A stretch of 64,000 nt of DNA. Origin: Sphingobium sp. CR2-8. Its GTDB lineage: Bacteria; Pseudomonadota; Alphaproteobacteria; Sphingomonadales; Sphingomonadaceae. Position numbers and translations under genes: made by a program. Position 1 is the first letter of the stretch; the number at the start of each line of letters is the position of its first letter. Positions 1 through 7,739 of the stretch are shown here, in pieces. The stretch is taken from NCBI RefSeq assembly GCF_035818615.1, contig NZ_JAYKZY010000003.1:1-64000 (forward strand). Reading direction: 5' to 3'. Under the pieces are notes generated by a model. The model had not been told where the DNA came from, did not search any database, and saw nothing but the letters and a program-made list of their open reading frames with translations.

Positions 1-1512
1 GAACTGCATCAGCTCCTGGGGAAGAAGCAGCGCGCGCCGCTGGTCCGACATCGACTTGGAGCGGTTTGCCAATATGCCGTGTATTGTGAGCGACTTGGTG
101 ATGGCCTCCTGTCCGACATAGCCAACCCGCTCTGACAATTCGTTGGCGACCCGCAATTCCTTCGGCGTAAACGCGACCTCGACACCGCAATTGGACACGA
201 TTTCGTTCGCGACATGCTCGCCATAGACAGCGCGGAGCTGAGACCGGGACTGAATAACCGGAAGCAGGCGGATGCCGTAGCCTGCCACATATGAGAAGGC
301 ACTGGCGATGACCTGGGCACGGCCTATCCGCGCAAACTCGTCGAGAATGACCAGAACCTGGTGCGGCGTGGTTGCATCCGGCAAGGCGCGAACATTGAGA
401 TCAATGAGCTGCTGGAACAAAAGATTGTAGAGAGGGGCAACCCGATCCAGTTCGTCCGGTGACACACCAAGATAGATCGACATCGGCTTGGTGCGCAGAG
501 CGCGCAGGTCGAAATCGCTATCTTCTGTCGCGGCGTCCACGCGGGGATTGAGCCACAGGCTCAGTTTGGACGTTACGGTCTGGACAATACCGGCGAATGT
601 ATTGTCGGCGCCGGAGGTGAAGTCCGCCAGCGCATTCCGGCATCCCTGCGACAGCGAAAGCGATCGGTCCTCCAAAACGCGGCGGAAGAAGCCGCGTGTG
701 TCGCCCGTCGTCATCAATCGGTAGATTGCTCCGATCGTGAACGGCTGATCGGCAACTGCGAGGTATGCCCCAACGCCCACAAAAGCCGTCCGCGCGGAAT
801 CCGTCCAGAACGGCTCGCCGCGCTCAGGCGGAACGAAGAGCATGGTCGCGATCTTCTGAAGTTCGATCACGACCTGATCGGGGTCATTGCGATCGATATA
901 GCCCAGCGGATTATAGCGCGCCGAACGGCCCTCTGGGTCGGTGGGGTTGAACAGGAACACGGCTTGGCCATGCTTCTGCCTGAACCCTGCGGTCGCATCC
1001 CAATTCTCCCGCTTTACATCGAGGACTACCACGGAATCCTGCCACGACAGCAGATTGGGGATAACGACCCCAACGCCTTTGCCGGACCGGGTAGGGGCTT
1101 CGACGATCACATGTTCGCTTCCGCCAAAGGTCAAAAACTTGCGTCGGCCAAAAAGCAAAAATTTGCGCCCGCGCATTCCGAGGACGATCCCCTTACCAGC
1201 GCGAAAGCCTGCTTGACGGATTTCGCGCTCTTTCGCGAAACGGGCTGCGCCATGCAACGGCGGTTGGCGCTTAGCGAGCCACCACAGCATGATCCCGGCC
1301 AAGACGAGTCCGACGACCAGACCAGCACCTAGCGCCTTCAGCACCACCGGATCATGCCGATAATACCAGAAGAATGCCGGCATCTTGAACGGATCAAATT
1401 TTGCGCTCGGCAGATCAAGGTAGAGCCAAGCCACGACCGATGCGATCGCAAAGGCCAATACGAGCGCGATCGAAATCCCGGCAGCGAGGATGGTGCCCCT
1501 CTTAGGCGGCAT
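1..1512 (-). CDS. virD4: VirD4/TraG-type conjugal coupling protein (3' end outside window)
   Basis: This is the inner-membrane ATPase that couples the relaxosome to the VirB channel and feeds the T-strand into it. The reading frame is open from an ATG at 1512 to the window edge, so the C-terminus is missing. Two membrane segments lie at about residues 8-31 and 60-80, then a Walker A motif (APTRSGKGVG, about 139-148) and a Walker B strand (VLVILDEFARIG, about 395). These are the hallmarks of TraG/VirD4 NTPases. The start overlaps the 3' end of virB11 by 11 bases, so it is the last gene of the virB operon seen here. A coupling protein beside a full virB set argues for self-transmission rather than mere mobilisation. 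Confidence 0.95.
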   Translation of the reverse strand, partial: MPPKRGTILAAGISIALVLAFAIASVVAWLYLDLPSAKFDPFKMPAFFWYYRHDPVVLKALGAGLVVGLVLAGIMLWWLAKRQPPLHGAARFAKEREIRQAGFRAGKGIVLGMRGRKFLLFGRRKFLTFGGSEHVIVEAPTRSGKGVGVVIPNLLSWQDSVVVLDVKRENWDATAGFRQKHGQAVFLFNPTDPEGRSARYNPLGYIDRNDPDQVVIELQKIATMLFVPPERGEPFWTDSARTAFVGVGAYLAVADQPFTIGAIYRLMTTGDTRGFFRRVLEDRSLSLSQGCRNALADFTSGADNTFAGIVQTVTSKLSLWLNPRVDAATEDSDFDLRALRTKPMSIYLGVSPDELDRVAPLYNLLFQQLIDLNVRALPDATTPHQVLVILDEFARIGRAQVIASAFSYVAGYGIRLLPVIQSRSQLRAVYGEHVANEIVSNCGVEVAFTPKELRVANELSERVGYVGQEAITKSLTIHGILANRSKSMSDQRRALLLPQELMQF

Positions 1513-2515
1513 GGCGGGCTGCCGGATCATAGTAGATCTCGGTTATGCGGAACTCACCGTCGATTTTTTTCATCTGGACGACGACATCGACAAGGATTTT
1601 TAAGAGCGAACGGATGTCATCGCGGGCGAGATCAGCGCCGCCTTCGCTTTCCTTCACGAGCAGCGTCAATTGCTCGAATGCCAACTCGGCCGAGTCCGCA
1701 TGGATTGTAGTGATCGATCCTGGATGACCACTGTTGACGTTGCGGAGATAGAAGAAGGCGGTTCCATCCCTCAATTCCTGAAGCAAGATGCGGTCAGGCC
1801 TCATACGCAGCGCGCTTTCCAGCAGCTCTTTGGCCGTGACCTTGGCTGTGCCGGTGCCATCCTTGCTGTAGATCATCTGGACGACGTTTTTATGCGGAAC
1901 GACCAGCTCGCGAGTATCCTCAATCGTCAAAAGTCGTTCGTTCTCCGGGATTAGCTGGATCAGACCCTTGGAGAAGGTTGTTTTGCCGGAACCCGTCGCG
2001 CCTGAGATCAAGATATTGAGCCGGCTCTGAACCGCCAGCTCGAAAAACTCGATATGGCGCCCTGCATGAAGAAGGCCCTGAAGGCGCTCTTCCATGCTGC
2101 TGACCCGCTTGCTTGCCACCTTCGTTTCCGCGAACAATCCGCTGGCTTCGAAATCCTTCATCGAAAGCGTTTTCGTCGATGGTTTGCGCACCGTGATGGA
2201 AACGGTCCCGTCAGGCACTACCGGCGGAAGGACGAGCTGGACTCGCTCGCCGGTCGGGAACATCGTCGAACAGATCGGTGTCTCGCGGGAAACGTCCTGC
2301 GATGTGTAGGCCGCAGCGGCGGTTGCGAGCTGGTTGAGCGAGTCTAGCGTAAGGGCTTCCTCGCGTTCCCAAGTCCATCCTCCGCGCCGCTCGATGCCGA
2401 TGATCTCAGGTTCGTTGATGACAACTTCCGTGACATCGGCATCATCGAGGTAGCGGCGCAACGGGCGTACCGCATGATCGAGGACCGCCGTGTTGCGAAA
2501 CCCCACGGTGCTCAT
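1502..2515 (-). CDS. virB11: VirB11 traffic ATPase
   Basis: Hexameric cytoplasmic ATPase that powers pilus biogenesis and DNA transfer together with VirB4. The 337-residue protein starts MSTVGFRN at the ATG at 2515, which overlaps the virB10 stop (ATGA). A longer open frame upstream is antisense noise over virB10. Walker A GATGSGKT is at residues 172-179, followed by an Asp box (IEDTREL, about 199-205). The Walker B region reads RMRPDRILLQELRD, where many homologues have RGEIRD, and then the His box HPGSITTIHAD. Length and motif order are normal for VirB11. Confidence 0.95.
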   Translation of the reverse strand: MSTVGFRNTAVLDHAVRPLRRYLDDADVTEVVINEPEIIGIERRGGWTWEREEALTLDSLNQLATAAAAYTSQDVSRETPICSTMFPTGERVQLVLPPVVPDGTVSITVRKPSTKTLSMKDFEASGLFAETKVASKRVSSMEERLQGLLHAGRHIEFFELAVQSRLNILISGATGSGKTTFSKGLIQLIPENERLLTIEDTRELVVPHKNVVQMIYSKDGTGTAKVTAKELLESALRMRPDRILLQELRDGTAFFYLRNVNSGHPGSITTIHADSAELAFEQLTLLVKESEGGADLARDDIRSLLKILVDVVVQMKKIDGEFRITEIYYDPAARHAA

Positions 2516-3711
2516 TTCAGGGCCAGTCCATAGACTTGCGAAAAGTCGAAATCCTTGGCGACGGTAATGGCCAGTTCGGTTCCTTGGTTTACCCTGACAA
2601 TAGGGCGGATCTGCTGCGTGTCCTGCAACACCTGCGATGTAGTATCTCCTGGGGTGCGAAACACTGTCGAGCCTGCCGGACTGACCGCCTGACCCGCGAT
2701 CTGGCCGCCAGCATCGAGCACACTGAAGAGCATGGCGGCACCGAAGCGCTGCCAGAAGAAACGGTCGATCTTGCCCGTGACGCCAGCGCGTCCGAGCGTG
2801 TCGGACGCTGGGGAGCCGATGTCGATAGCAACACCGCGCGGTGTGACGGCGCGCGTCCACATCGCAAACAGCCTATTTTGCCCTCGCTGCAAACCGCCCT
2901 GATATTCGCCGAAGACGCGAGTGCCTTTTTCGAGCAGCACCACTCTCCCGTTATCCGAATAGATGTCGCGAGGAATGATGCAGGTCGTGTATCCCGGCAC
3001 GGTGCTGTCCATCGCTGTTTGCAGGGTGCAGGGAAGGATTGCGCCGGCAGTCACAAGATAGTTTCGATCCCCGATCATGCGCGCCGATGCAGTGCCGATT
3101 GCGGAGGTTTGCTTCAAGCCGTCGAGTTTGGTCGAAGGTGCTCGACCACTGCCGGTATTATCTGGTGCCGATGGGGCGCCATTCGCGCCGTCGTCCGCAG
3201 CATGACCCATGCTTTGATTGCCGTTGTAAGCGATCAGAGTCGACCGGCGGGCGCTATCGCTTAGCTGCCTAGCCTCGTTGGCTCGGCGTTCGGCTTCACC
3301 AGCCTGCCTGCTTTGTTGTTGGCCGCCTGCTCCGTATGGTGTGATCGGTTGACCGTCGGGGCCGATCGCAGGCACCTGTTCACCCGCGAGGGCGACCGGC
3401 GCATTGGGATCGCGTGGTGCAGTAGCAAGCGTCGGCGCAATGACTGTATTGGGATCGTATGGAGCTTCCACCGCTGGCGGCGGAGCCTTTCGCTTCGCAT
3501 CTGGAATCTGTTTGTTGCCCCCCGAGCCTGTGACGAGGGTAAGGATTGTGAAGATTGCTGCGCCGCCAAGCGCGGCGCCGGCGATCATCTTCTTATTATC
3601 CCACTGGACGGCGTTGAGCGAAGGGATCTTGTTGGCCCGGTCCGCTGCCGGTGTGCGGTCGATCTCATTCACGTCAGGCGTGGCATCGACGTCAAATCGC
3701 TTATCGGACAC
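2512..3711 (-). CDS. virB10: VirB10 T4SS core-complex protein
   Basis: Inner-membrane-anchored, TrbI-like core protein that spans the periplasm and joins the ATPases to the outer-membrane VirB7/VirB9 ring. I place the start at a GTG at 3711 (VSDKRFDV), one base after the virB9 stop. A longer frame overlaps virB9 by almost 100 bases. The 399-residue product has a short cytoplasmic tail, one membrane segment (about 42-60), a proline-rich periplasmic linker (about 66-140) and the conserved TrbI domain in the C-terminal half, ending near DFDFSQVYGLALK. It overlaps virB11 by four bases, a sign of translational coupling. Confidence 0.93.
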   Translation of the reverse strand: MSDKRFDVDATPDVNEIDRTPAADRANKIPSLNAVQWDNKKMIAGAALGGAAIFTILTLVTGSGGNKQIPDAKRKAPPPAVEAPYDPNTVIAPTLATAPRDPNAPVALAGEQVPAIGPDGQPITPYGAGGQQQSRQAGEAERRANEARQLSDSARRSTLIAYNGNQSMGHAADDGANGAPSAPDNTGSGRAPSTKLDGLKQTSAIGTASARMIGDRNYLVTAGAILPCTLQTAMDSTVPGYTTCIIPRDIYSDNGRVVLLEKGTRVFGEYQGGLQRGQNRLFAMWTRAVTPRGVAIDIGSPASDTLGRAGVTGKIDRFFWQRFGAAMLFSVLDAGGQIAGQAVSPAGSTVFRTPGDTTSQVLQDTQQIRPIVRVNQGTELAITVAKDFDFSQVYGLALK

Positions 3712-3712
3712 G

Positions 3713-4555
3713 TCAGTTCTCCGTCGTGCGCTCAACCACTTCCGAGGCCGTGTCCGTTTTGGGATCGCGGCCATAGAAGCTGGGGTTTTCGTTGTAGATG
3801 CACAGGACAACCTTGCCCCTGCGAAGGCGCATTTCCTTGTAGACGCCGTGGATCACGACAAACTCGTCCCGCACATCAAAGGGGGCCGTTGCCTCGCTGC
3901 CGTCAGGATTAACGGTGAAAAGGGCCGGTATCTCGCGCTGGTTTGGGAAACGAAGGACCGTGAATTGCCCGTTGTCGCTGATCTCGGAGGGCTGGAGATC
4001 CGATGCACCTTGAACCTGATATGCCAGGTTCCGCTTCCCTTCGAGCACCCCAATATCGAGGGCCGTTTTGACCGCCCCATTCTGTAGCGCGAGAGCTTCA
4101 TTCAGTTTCGCGCGCTGGGCGGCCAGTTGGGCTTGCTGCGCCTCATATTCGGGATAGCGAAGACGAACCTTGAAGAACGTACCCCCCGATCGCGCACTTG
4201 CAACGGCTGCCAGTTCGAAGGTGTAATTTCGCTTCGTGCCCTGAAAGTCCGTGACGACGATCAGGTTGGTCGCGCCGGCACGCTCGCGAGGTTTGACGAA
4301 CAATGAATTTTCCGCGGGCGCCACTTCCCAGGAAACGGTGTCGCCCATGGCAACGAATTTGATGACCTCGCCAGGAGCAAACTCAATCTGCGTCGCGGTG
4401 CGGAAAGCGCTGCGAACCGAGATGACATTACCGTCGGTGTAGTTGACCTCCCTGATCCGAACATCCGGGCCAAGCTGGCGGGGGGTCTGTTCTGCCAGTG
4501 CCGGTACAGGCGCGAGAGTGAGGATGGCGGTGGCCATGAGAAGTGTGGGTTTCAT
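3713..4555 (-). CDS. virB9: VirB9 T4SS outer-membrane core protein
   Basis: Periplasmic component of the outer-membrane core complex. The 280-residue protein has a clear signal peptide (MKPTLLMATAILTLAPVPALA, cut after ALA at residue 21). A beta-rich N-terminal domain follows (PRQLGPDVRIREVNY onward), then a C-terminal domain with the FTVLRFPNQREIPALF stretch typical of CagX/VirB9. The ATG overlaps the virB8 stop (ATGA) and the gene ends one base before virB10. No lipidation signal is present; VirB7-like lipidation would have to come from another gene. Confidence 0.94.
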   Translation of the reverse strand: MKPTLLMATAILTLAPVPALAEQTPRQLGPDVRIREVNYTDGNVISVRSAFRTATQIEFAPGEVIKFVAMGDTVSWEVAPAENSLFVKPRERAGATNLIVVTDFQGTKRNYTFELAAVASARSGGTFFKVRLRYPEYEAQQAQLAAQRAKLNEALALQNGAVKTALDIGVLEGKRNLAYQVQGASDLQPSEISDNGQFTVLRFPNQREIPALFTVNPDGSEATAPFDVRDEFVVIHGVYKEMRLRRGKVVLCIYNENPSFYGRDPKTDTASEVVERTTEN

Positions 4556-5244
4556 CGCGTCGGAACCTCCGCGTCTGCTCGGTAGGACCGCACCTGAAAC
4601 CCGAGCGGGTTAGCGTATCGACCAGATTCTGTTTCCGGTTTCGACAGCACATCGAATGTGATCGTTGCGATGGCAGGCGTCTCGATTGCTTGCTGGTCGC
4701 GCTCAAGCCGCTTGACGAACCGGACCTGGGCGACAGTCGGTGAGATGAAAGCAACGGAGCGGATCGCCACAAACACGGCGTCATTGACAGTGAACTGGTT
4801 CTGCGGGGAGTCCGGGTTGTCCTTCCGATAGAAGGTTGTCCAGCGCGTCTGCTCCTCCCGATTGGAAAGGGCGAGCACTTTACGGAAGAACTCTTCCCGT
4901 GCCTGTGGAATCCATCCTTCACGGTTGCGCACATAGTCGGCGAGGAAATATTTGCGAACCGCCTCATCATAGGTGATCGCCTTGTCGCCGCGCAGTTCTT
5001 GCGTGACGTCCGTAGCCCCCGTCGATCGATCAACGGTGACGACATAGGGCACCACGGTCTTCAACGGGGACAAGGCCATCACCGAGCCGACGCTGACTAC
5101 CGCCAACGTTGTCGCGACGCCTGCAACGATCCACGCCAGTCGGCGTGAACGCGCGGCAACAACAAACCTGTCTCGATCCCAGCTTTCCGCTTCCGCGAAA
5201 TATGCCTTGAGATCTTCGTCTTGGTCTCTCACGCCGATCGCCAT
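4552..5244 (-). CDS. virB8: VirB8 inner-membrane assembly factor
   Basis: Bitopic inner-membrane protein that nucleates assembly of the secretion channel. I choose the ATG at 5244 (MAIGVRDQDE), which lies one base after the upstream stop; a TTG at 5259 would overlap the previous gene and is less likely. The 230-residue protein has a cytoplasmic N-terminus, one membrane segment at about 36-58 and a periplasmic NTF2-like VirB8 domain (VPYVVTVDRSTG, then RNREGWIPQAREEFFRKV). Size and topology are usual for the family. Confidence 0.93.
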   Translation of the reverse strand: MAIGVRDQDEDLKAYFAEAESWDRDRFVVAARSRRLAWIVAGVATTLAVVSVGSVMALSPLKTVVPYVVTVDRSTGATDVTQELRGDKAITYDEAVRKYFLADYVRNREGWIPQAREEFFRKVLALSNREEQTRWTTFYRKDNPDSPQNQFTVNDAVFVAIRSVAFISPTVAQVRFVKRLERDQQAIETPAIATITFDVLSKPETESGRYANPLGFQVRSYRADAEVPTR

Positions 5245-5245
5245 G

Positions 5246-5632
5246 TCAGCAGCTCGCAAATCTAGGTAGAAGCGCCGCGCTGGCGCTTGAGGAAGTTGTC
5301 ACCGCGCCGATCGCCGGCACCTTCTCGGCATGCGATGTGTCGGCCGCTTGGGGCGCAGTAGATTGCGCGTCAGAAGGGAATAGATTGGTCGCAGGAGGCG
5401 CTGAAGCGTCCGGCGTCGCCTGCCCATCGGGTGTGCCACGTGGCACAGTTCGGCTTGTTGTCGCCGCTGCGGATCGCTCAGGCACGGTCGGCAGCACGGT
5501 GCCATATGGATTTGCTGGGCGCTTTTGCTTGCCGTTGCAGCGCGCCAGTTTCTCGTCCTTTGCGGCGGTCGCAGGCGTTGATGGCACGAGCGACACGAGA
5601 GCAAGGACGGCAATGGCTGATCTGATCGTCAT
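5246..5632 (-). CDS. secreted hypothetical protein in the virB7 position of the T4SS operon
   Basis: A 128-residue protein between virB6 and virB8, where virB7 normally lies. It starts at an ATG at 5632 behind a purine-rich ribosome site (GGAGAG). A signal peptide is evident (MTIRSAIAVLALVSLVPSTPATA, 23 residues in two parts: MTIRSAIAVLA and LVSLVPSTPATA). There is no lipobox cysteine, and the rest is low-complexity Ala/Pro/Ser/Thr. It therefore holds the place of VirB7 but lacks its lipoprotein signature. A perfect copy of the dispersed palindrome TGTGCCACGTGGCACA lies inside the gene at 5432-5447. Function is not known from sequence. Confidence 0.7.
   Translation of the reverse strand: MTIRSAIAVLALVSLVPSTPATAAKDEKLARCNGKQKRPANPYGTVLPTVPERSAAATTSRTVPRGTPDGQATPDASAPPATNLFPSDAQSTAPQAADTSHAEKVPAIGAVTTSSSASAALLPRFASC
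5432..5447. promoter_or_regulatory. perfect 16-bp palindrome, candidate parS/operator copy 1
   Basis: TGTGCCACGTGGCACA, identical to copies at 52709-52724 and 54437-54452. This copy lies within the coding region of the virB7-position gene, as parS sites often do, and it is read as Val-Pro-Arg-Gly-Thr in that frame. It could be a ParB-binding site or an operator for a plasmid-wide repressor. Confidence 0.55.
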
Positions 5633-5646
5633 TCCATCTCTCCGGG

Positions 5647-6654
5647 CTAGTTGGTACGACTGAGAGTGCCGCCAGTGGCGCGGCTTCCGCCCCCGCCACG
5701 GCGAGCGGCGCGCCACGCGCGCGCCGCAGCAGCAGAGGGCGCATTCGACATGGCGCGGCCCAGCATGGGCGCGACGTTGCCGGTTGCAGCGTTCGCGAAC
5801 TGTGTTGCGAGGGACGCGCCGCCTCCGCCTAGGCCAGCGGCGAGACCCGGAATTTGTAGGAAAAAGAAGAACCCCAGCACGTAAAAGGCGATGGCCCGGA
5901 TTGCGATGACCGGAATGTTGGTGTCTCCGGTGAAGGCTTGACCCATGAAATCTTCGCCGGTGTTGCGAATGAAGATTGTCAGCAGCAGCGCAAATGCGAC
6001 CAGCATCACATAATTGATGACTGAGCCAAGCCACGAAAAGAAGAACGACCGTGTAAACTCAAAGAGCAATGCCGCGACGAAAATAGGGCCAACAGCGGCA
6101 AGCAGAGCTAATGAAAAAAGCGCAAAGGCGCAGATGGTGAAGCCCAAAGCCGCTGATAGAATGGCTAAGACCATCAGGATTAGGCAGTAAATACCCGTGA
6201 AAAATATCTCGACGATGTTATTCGGCAGACCCACTAGATTTTTACCAGCGGCAGCGGTCCGAGCATCTTGAATTTCGGTGATTTTCACCACCGTATTCGA
6301 TGCGCCTCTCACAATTTGGTCGAAGAAATCGCCTAGTCCGGTGACGCTTGGCCCGCCTACCGCCGTCGCTACATCACGAGGAAGGCCGTCCATGGTAAAG
6401 AGGCTGACATACGCTCCATAGAGTGTTGTCACCGCGAACACGAGCGCGGCCAATTTCATTCCACGAAACACAAATTCCCGGAATGGATATTCAACTGCTC
6501 CGCGAAGGATCGCGATGCCGAGGAGGATTATATAGATGGTCACGCCCACGCGAAGAGGGCCTGAAATCCAGCCCACGACGCCAGCGTAGGCTGAGATTAC
6601 ACCGGCCAAAGCGTCATTGAGATAGGCAAACATGGTCTGGAAGAGGTTTCCCAC
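5647..6654 (-). CDS. virB6: VirB6 polytopic membrane channel protein
   Basis: Integral inner-membrane subunit of the type IV secretion channel. The 335-residue protein has six to seven hydrophobic segments, including VGVTIYIILLGIAIL, LILMVLAILSAALGFTI and AFYVLGFFFFLQIPG, and the TrbL/VirB6 pattern with a large periplasmic loop near residues 95-150. The C-terminus is Gly/Ala/Arg-rich. The assigned start is a GTG at 6654 with AGGA just upstream; an ATG at 6633 is possible. It is separated by about 40 bases from the upstream eexN gene. Confidence 0.92.
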   Translation of the reverse strand: MGNLFQTMFAYLNDALAGVISAYAGVVGWISGPLRVGVTIYIILLGIAILRGAVEYPFREFVFRGMKLAALVFAVTTLYGAYVSLFTMDGLPRDVATAVGGPSVTGLGDFFDQIVRGASNTVVKITEIQDARTAAAGKNLVGLPNNIVEIFFTGIYCLILMVLAILSAALGFTICAFALFSLALLAAVGPIFVAALLFEFTRSFFFSWLGSVINYVMLVAFALLLTIFIRNTGEDFMGQAFTGDTNIPVIAIRAIAFYVLGFFFFLQIPGLAAGLGGGGASLATQFANAATGNVAPMLGRAMSNAPSAAAARAWRAARRGGGGSRATGGTLSRTN

Positions 6655-6693
6655 TGTCCTACCCCTTGCTTGATCGTGAGCAGGGCGATGGCA

Positions 6694-7011
6694 TCACACA
6701 CCCATGCCCTTCTTAAATTCGTCGCGGTCCTTCCGGGATCTCAGCAGCTCGTTGGCGGTATCAACGTTGTTGCAGGTAGAGACGACGATTGAAGGCCAAC
6801 TAGCGGGCGGACGCTGTGATGATTTCCAGTCCGCACAGACTGCTTCCATCTCTTGGCGCTGAGGCTCATTTTCCGTGTAGAATGCCACATCGCGAAGGGG
6901 CATGTCCGATCTCAGGTGATCGCCGGTCTGATCATTTTCAGATGGGGAGCAACCACTGATGAACGTGAGAGCCGAGACGACGCCGAGGTATTTTTGCAAT
7001 GTGGTGGTCAT
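6694..7011 (-). CDS. eexN: EexN-family entry-exclusion lipoprotein
   Basis: Small lipoprotein expected to sit at the cell surface or in the periplasm and reduce redundant conjugation into cells already holding the plasmid. It begins at an ATG at 7011 that overlaps the virB5 stop (TGATG). A signal peptide with lipobox (ALTFISGC) places the lipidated cysteine at about residue 21. The mature part shows the EexN-type pattern: FYTENEPQRQEMEAVC, then CNNVDTANELLRS. Its position inside the virB operon, between virB5 and virB6, is common for this family. Confidence 0.8.
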   Translation of the reverse strand: MTTTLQKYLGVVSALTFISGCSPSENDQTGDHLRSDMPLRDVAFYTENEPQRQEMEAVCADWKSSQRPPASWPSIVVSTCNNVDTANELLRSRKDRDEFKKGMGV

Positions 7012-7727
7012 CAATCTAATCCCATGCCGGCCTTGAAGCTCGCGCGATCGGACTGCTGAAGGGCGACGTATCGCTGATAGTCCGCCTCAGCTTTCGCACG
7101 GCGCTGAAGCTCAACCGCCTGCAACGCCATCTGGTCATTCATCATCTGCGCCTGTTCGAGCTGTAGGCGGGCAGACATATCGGCTCGCTCGGCGGCTGAG
7201 GTCGCGTTGCCGAGACGCCCCCGAAGCTCATCCAGCCCTTCGCGACGGCTTGTCACCGCATCGCCGACGTTGCTGGCAAGGCCGGTAGTGACGGCCGCTT
7301 CACGCGCTCCCTGCTCGTATGCGGCACGCTCGCTCTCCGTGGCCGCTTGCGACGACCGGCCTATGAGATCCTGATAGACGTCATTCGCCTTGCCGCGCAG
7401 ACCGCCGACCACATCGACGTTGCCGCTTGTGTAGCCGTCCAGGCTGGACGAGGACACGTCACTGGTGCGCAGCATGTCGCTCTTGAGTTGGTTGGCGACA
7501 TTGCTGATGTCCGTCGCCTTGTTGAGGTCGCGATACAACGACTGCGCCTGCTCAATCTGCTGCTTGCCCTGGAGAATGGCCTGTCTCGCCTGCTCCAGTT
7601 GCTTGATCTGCTGCGCGAAGGCACGGGGATCGAACACGATGCCCGTGCCCAGTTGGGCTTGCGCCGTCCCGGCGCACAAGAGCGCTGACCCTGCCAGCGC
7701 GATGGAAACAGCTTTCAAGCGACGCAT
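7011..7727 (-). CDS. virB5: VirB5/TrbJ-type minor pilus protein
   Basis: Secreted minor component of the conjugative pilus tip. The 238-residue product has a signal peptide ending AGTAQA at residue 24. A long alpha-helical, Gln-rich coiled coil follows (QQIKQLEQARQAILQGKQQI and similar), then a second helical region near the C-terminus. The ATG at 7727 has an AAGGAG ribosome site. It lies 12 bases after virB4 and overlaps eexN, matching VirB5 in other sphingomonad plasmids. Confidence 0.87.
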   Translation of the reverse strand: MRRLKAVSIALAGSALLCAGTAQAQLGTGIVFDPRAFAQQIKQLEQARQAILQGKQQIEQAQSLYRDLNKATDISNVANQLKSDMLRTSDVSSSSLDGYTSGNVDVVGGLRGKANDVYQDLIGRSSQAATESERAAYEQGAREAAVTTGLASNVGDAVTSRREGLDELRGRLGNATSAAERADMSARLQLEQAQMMNDQMALQAVELQRRAKAEADYQRYVALQQSDRASFKAGMGLD

Positions 7728-7739
7728 GCCATTACTCCT

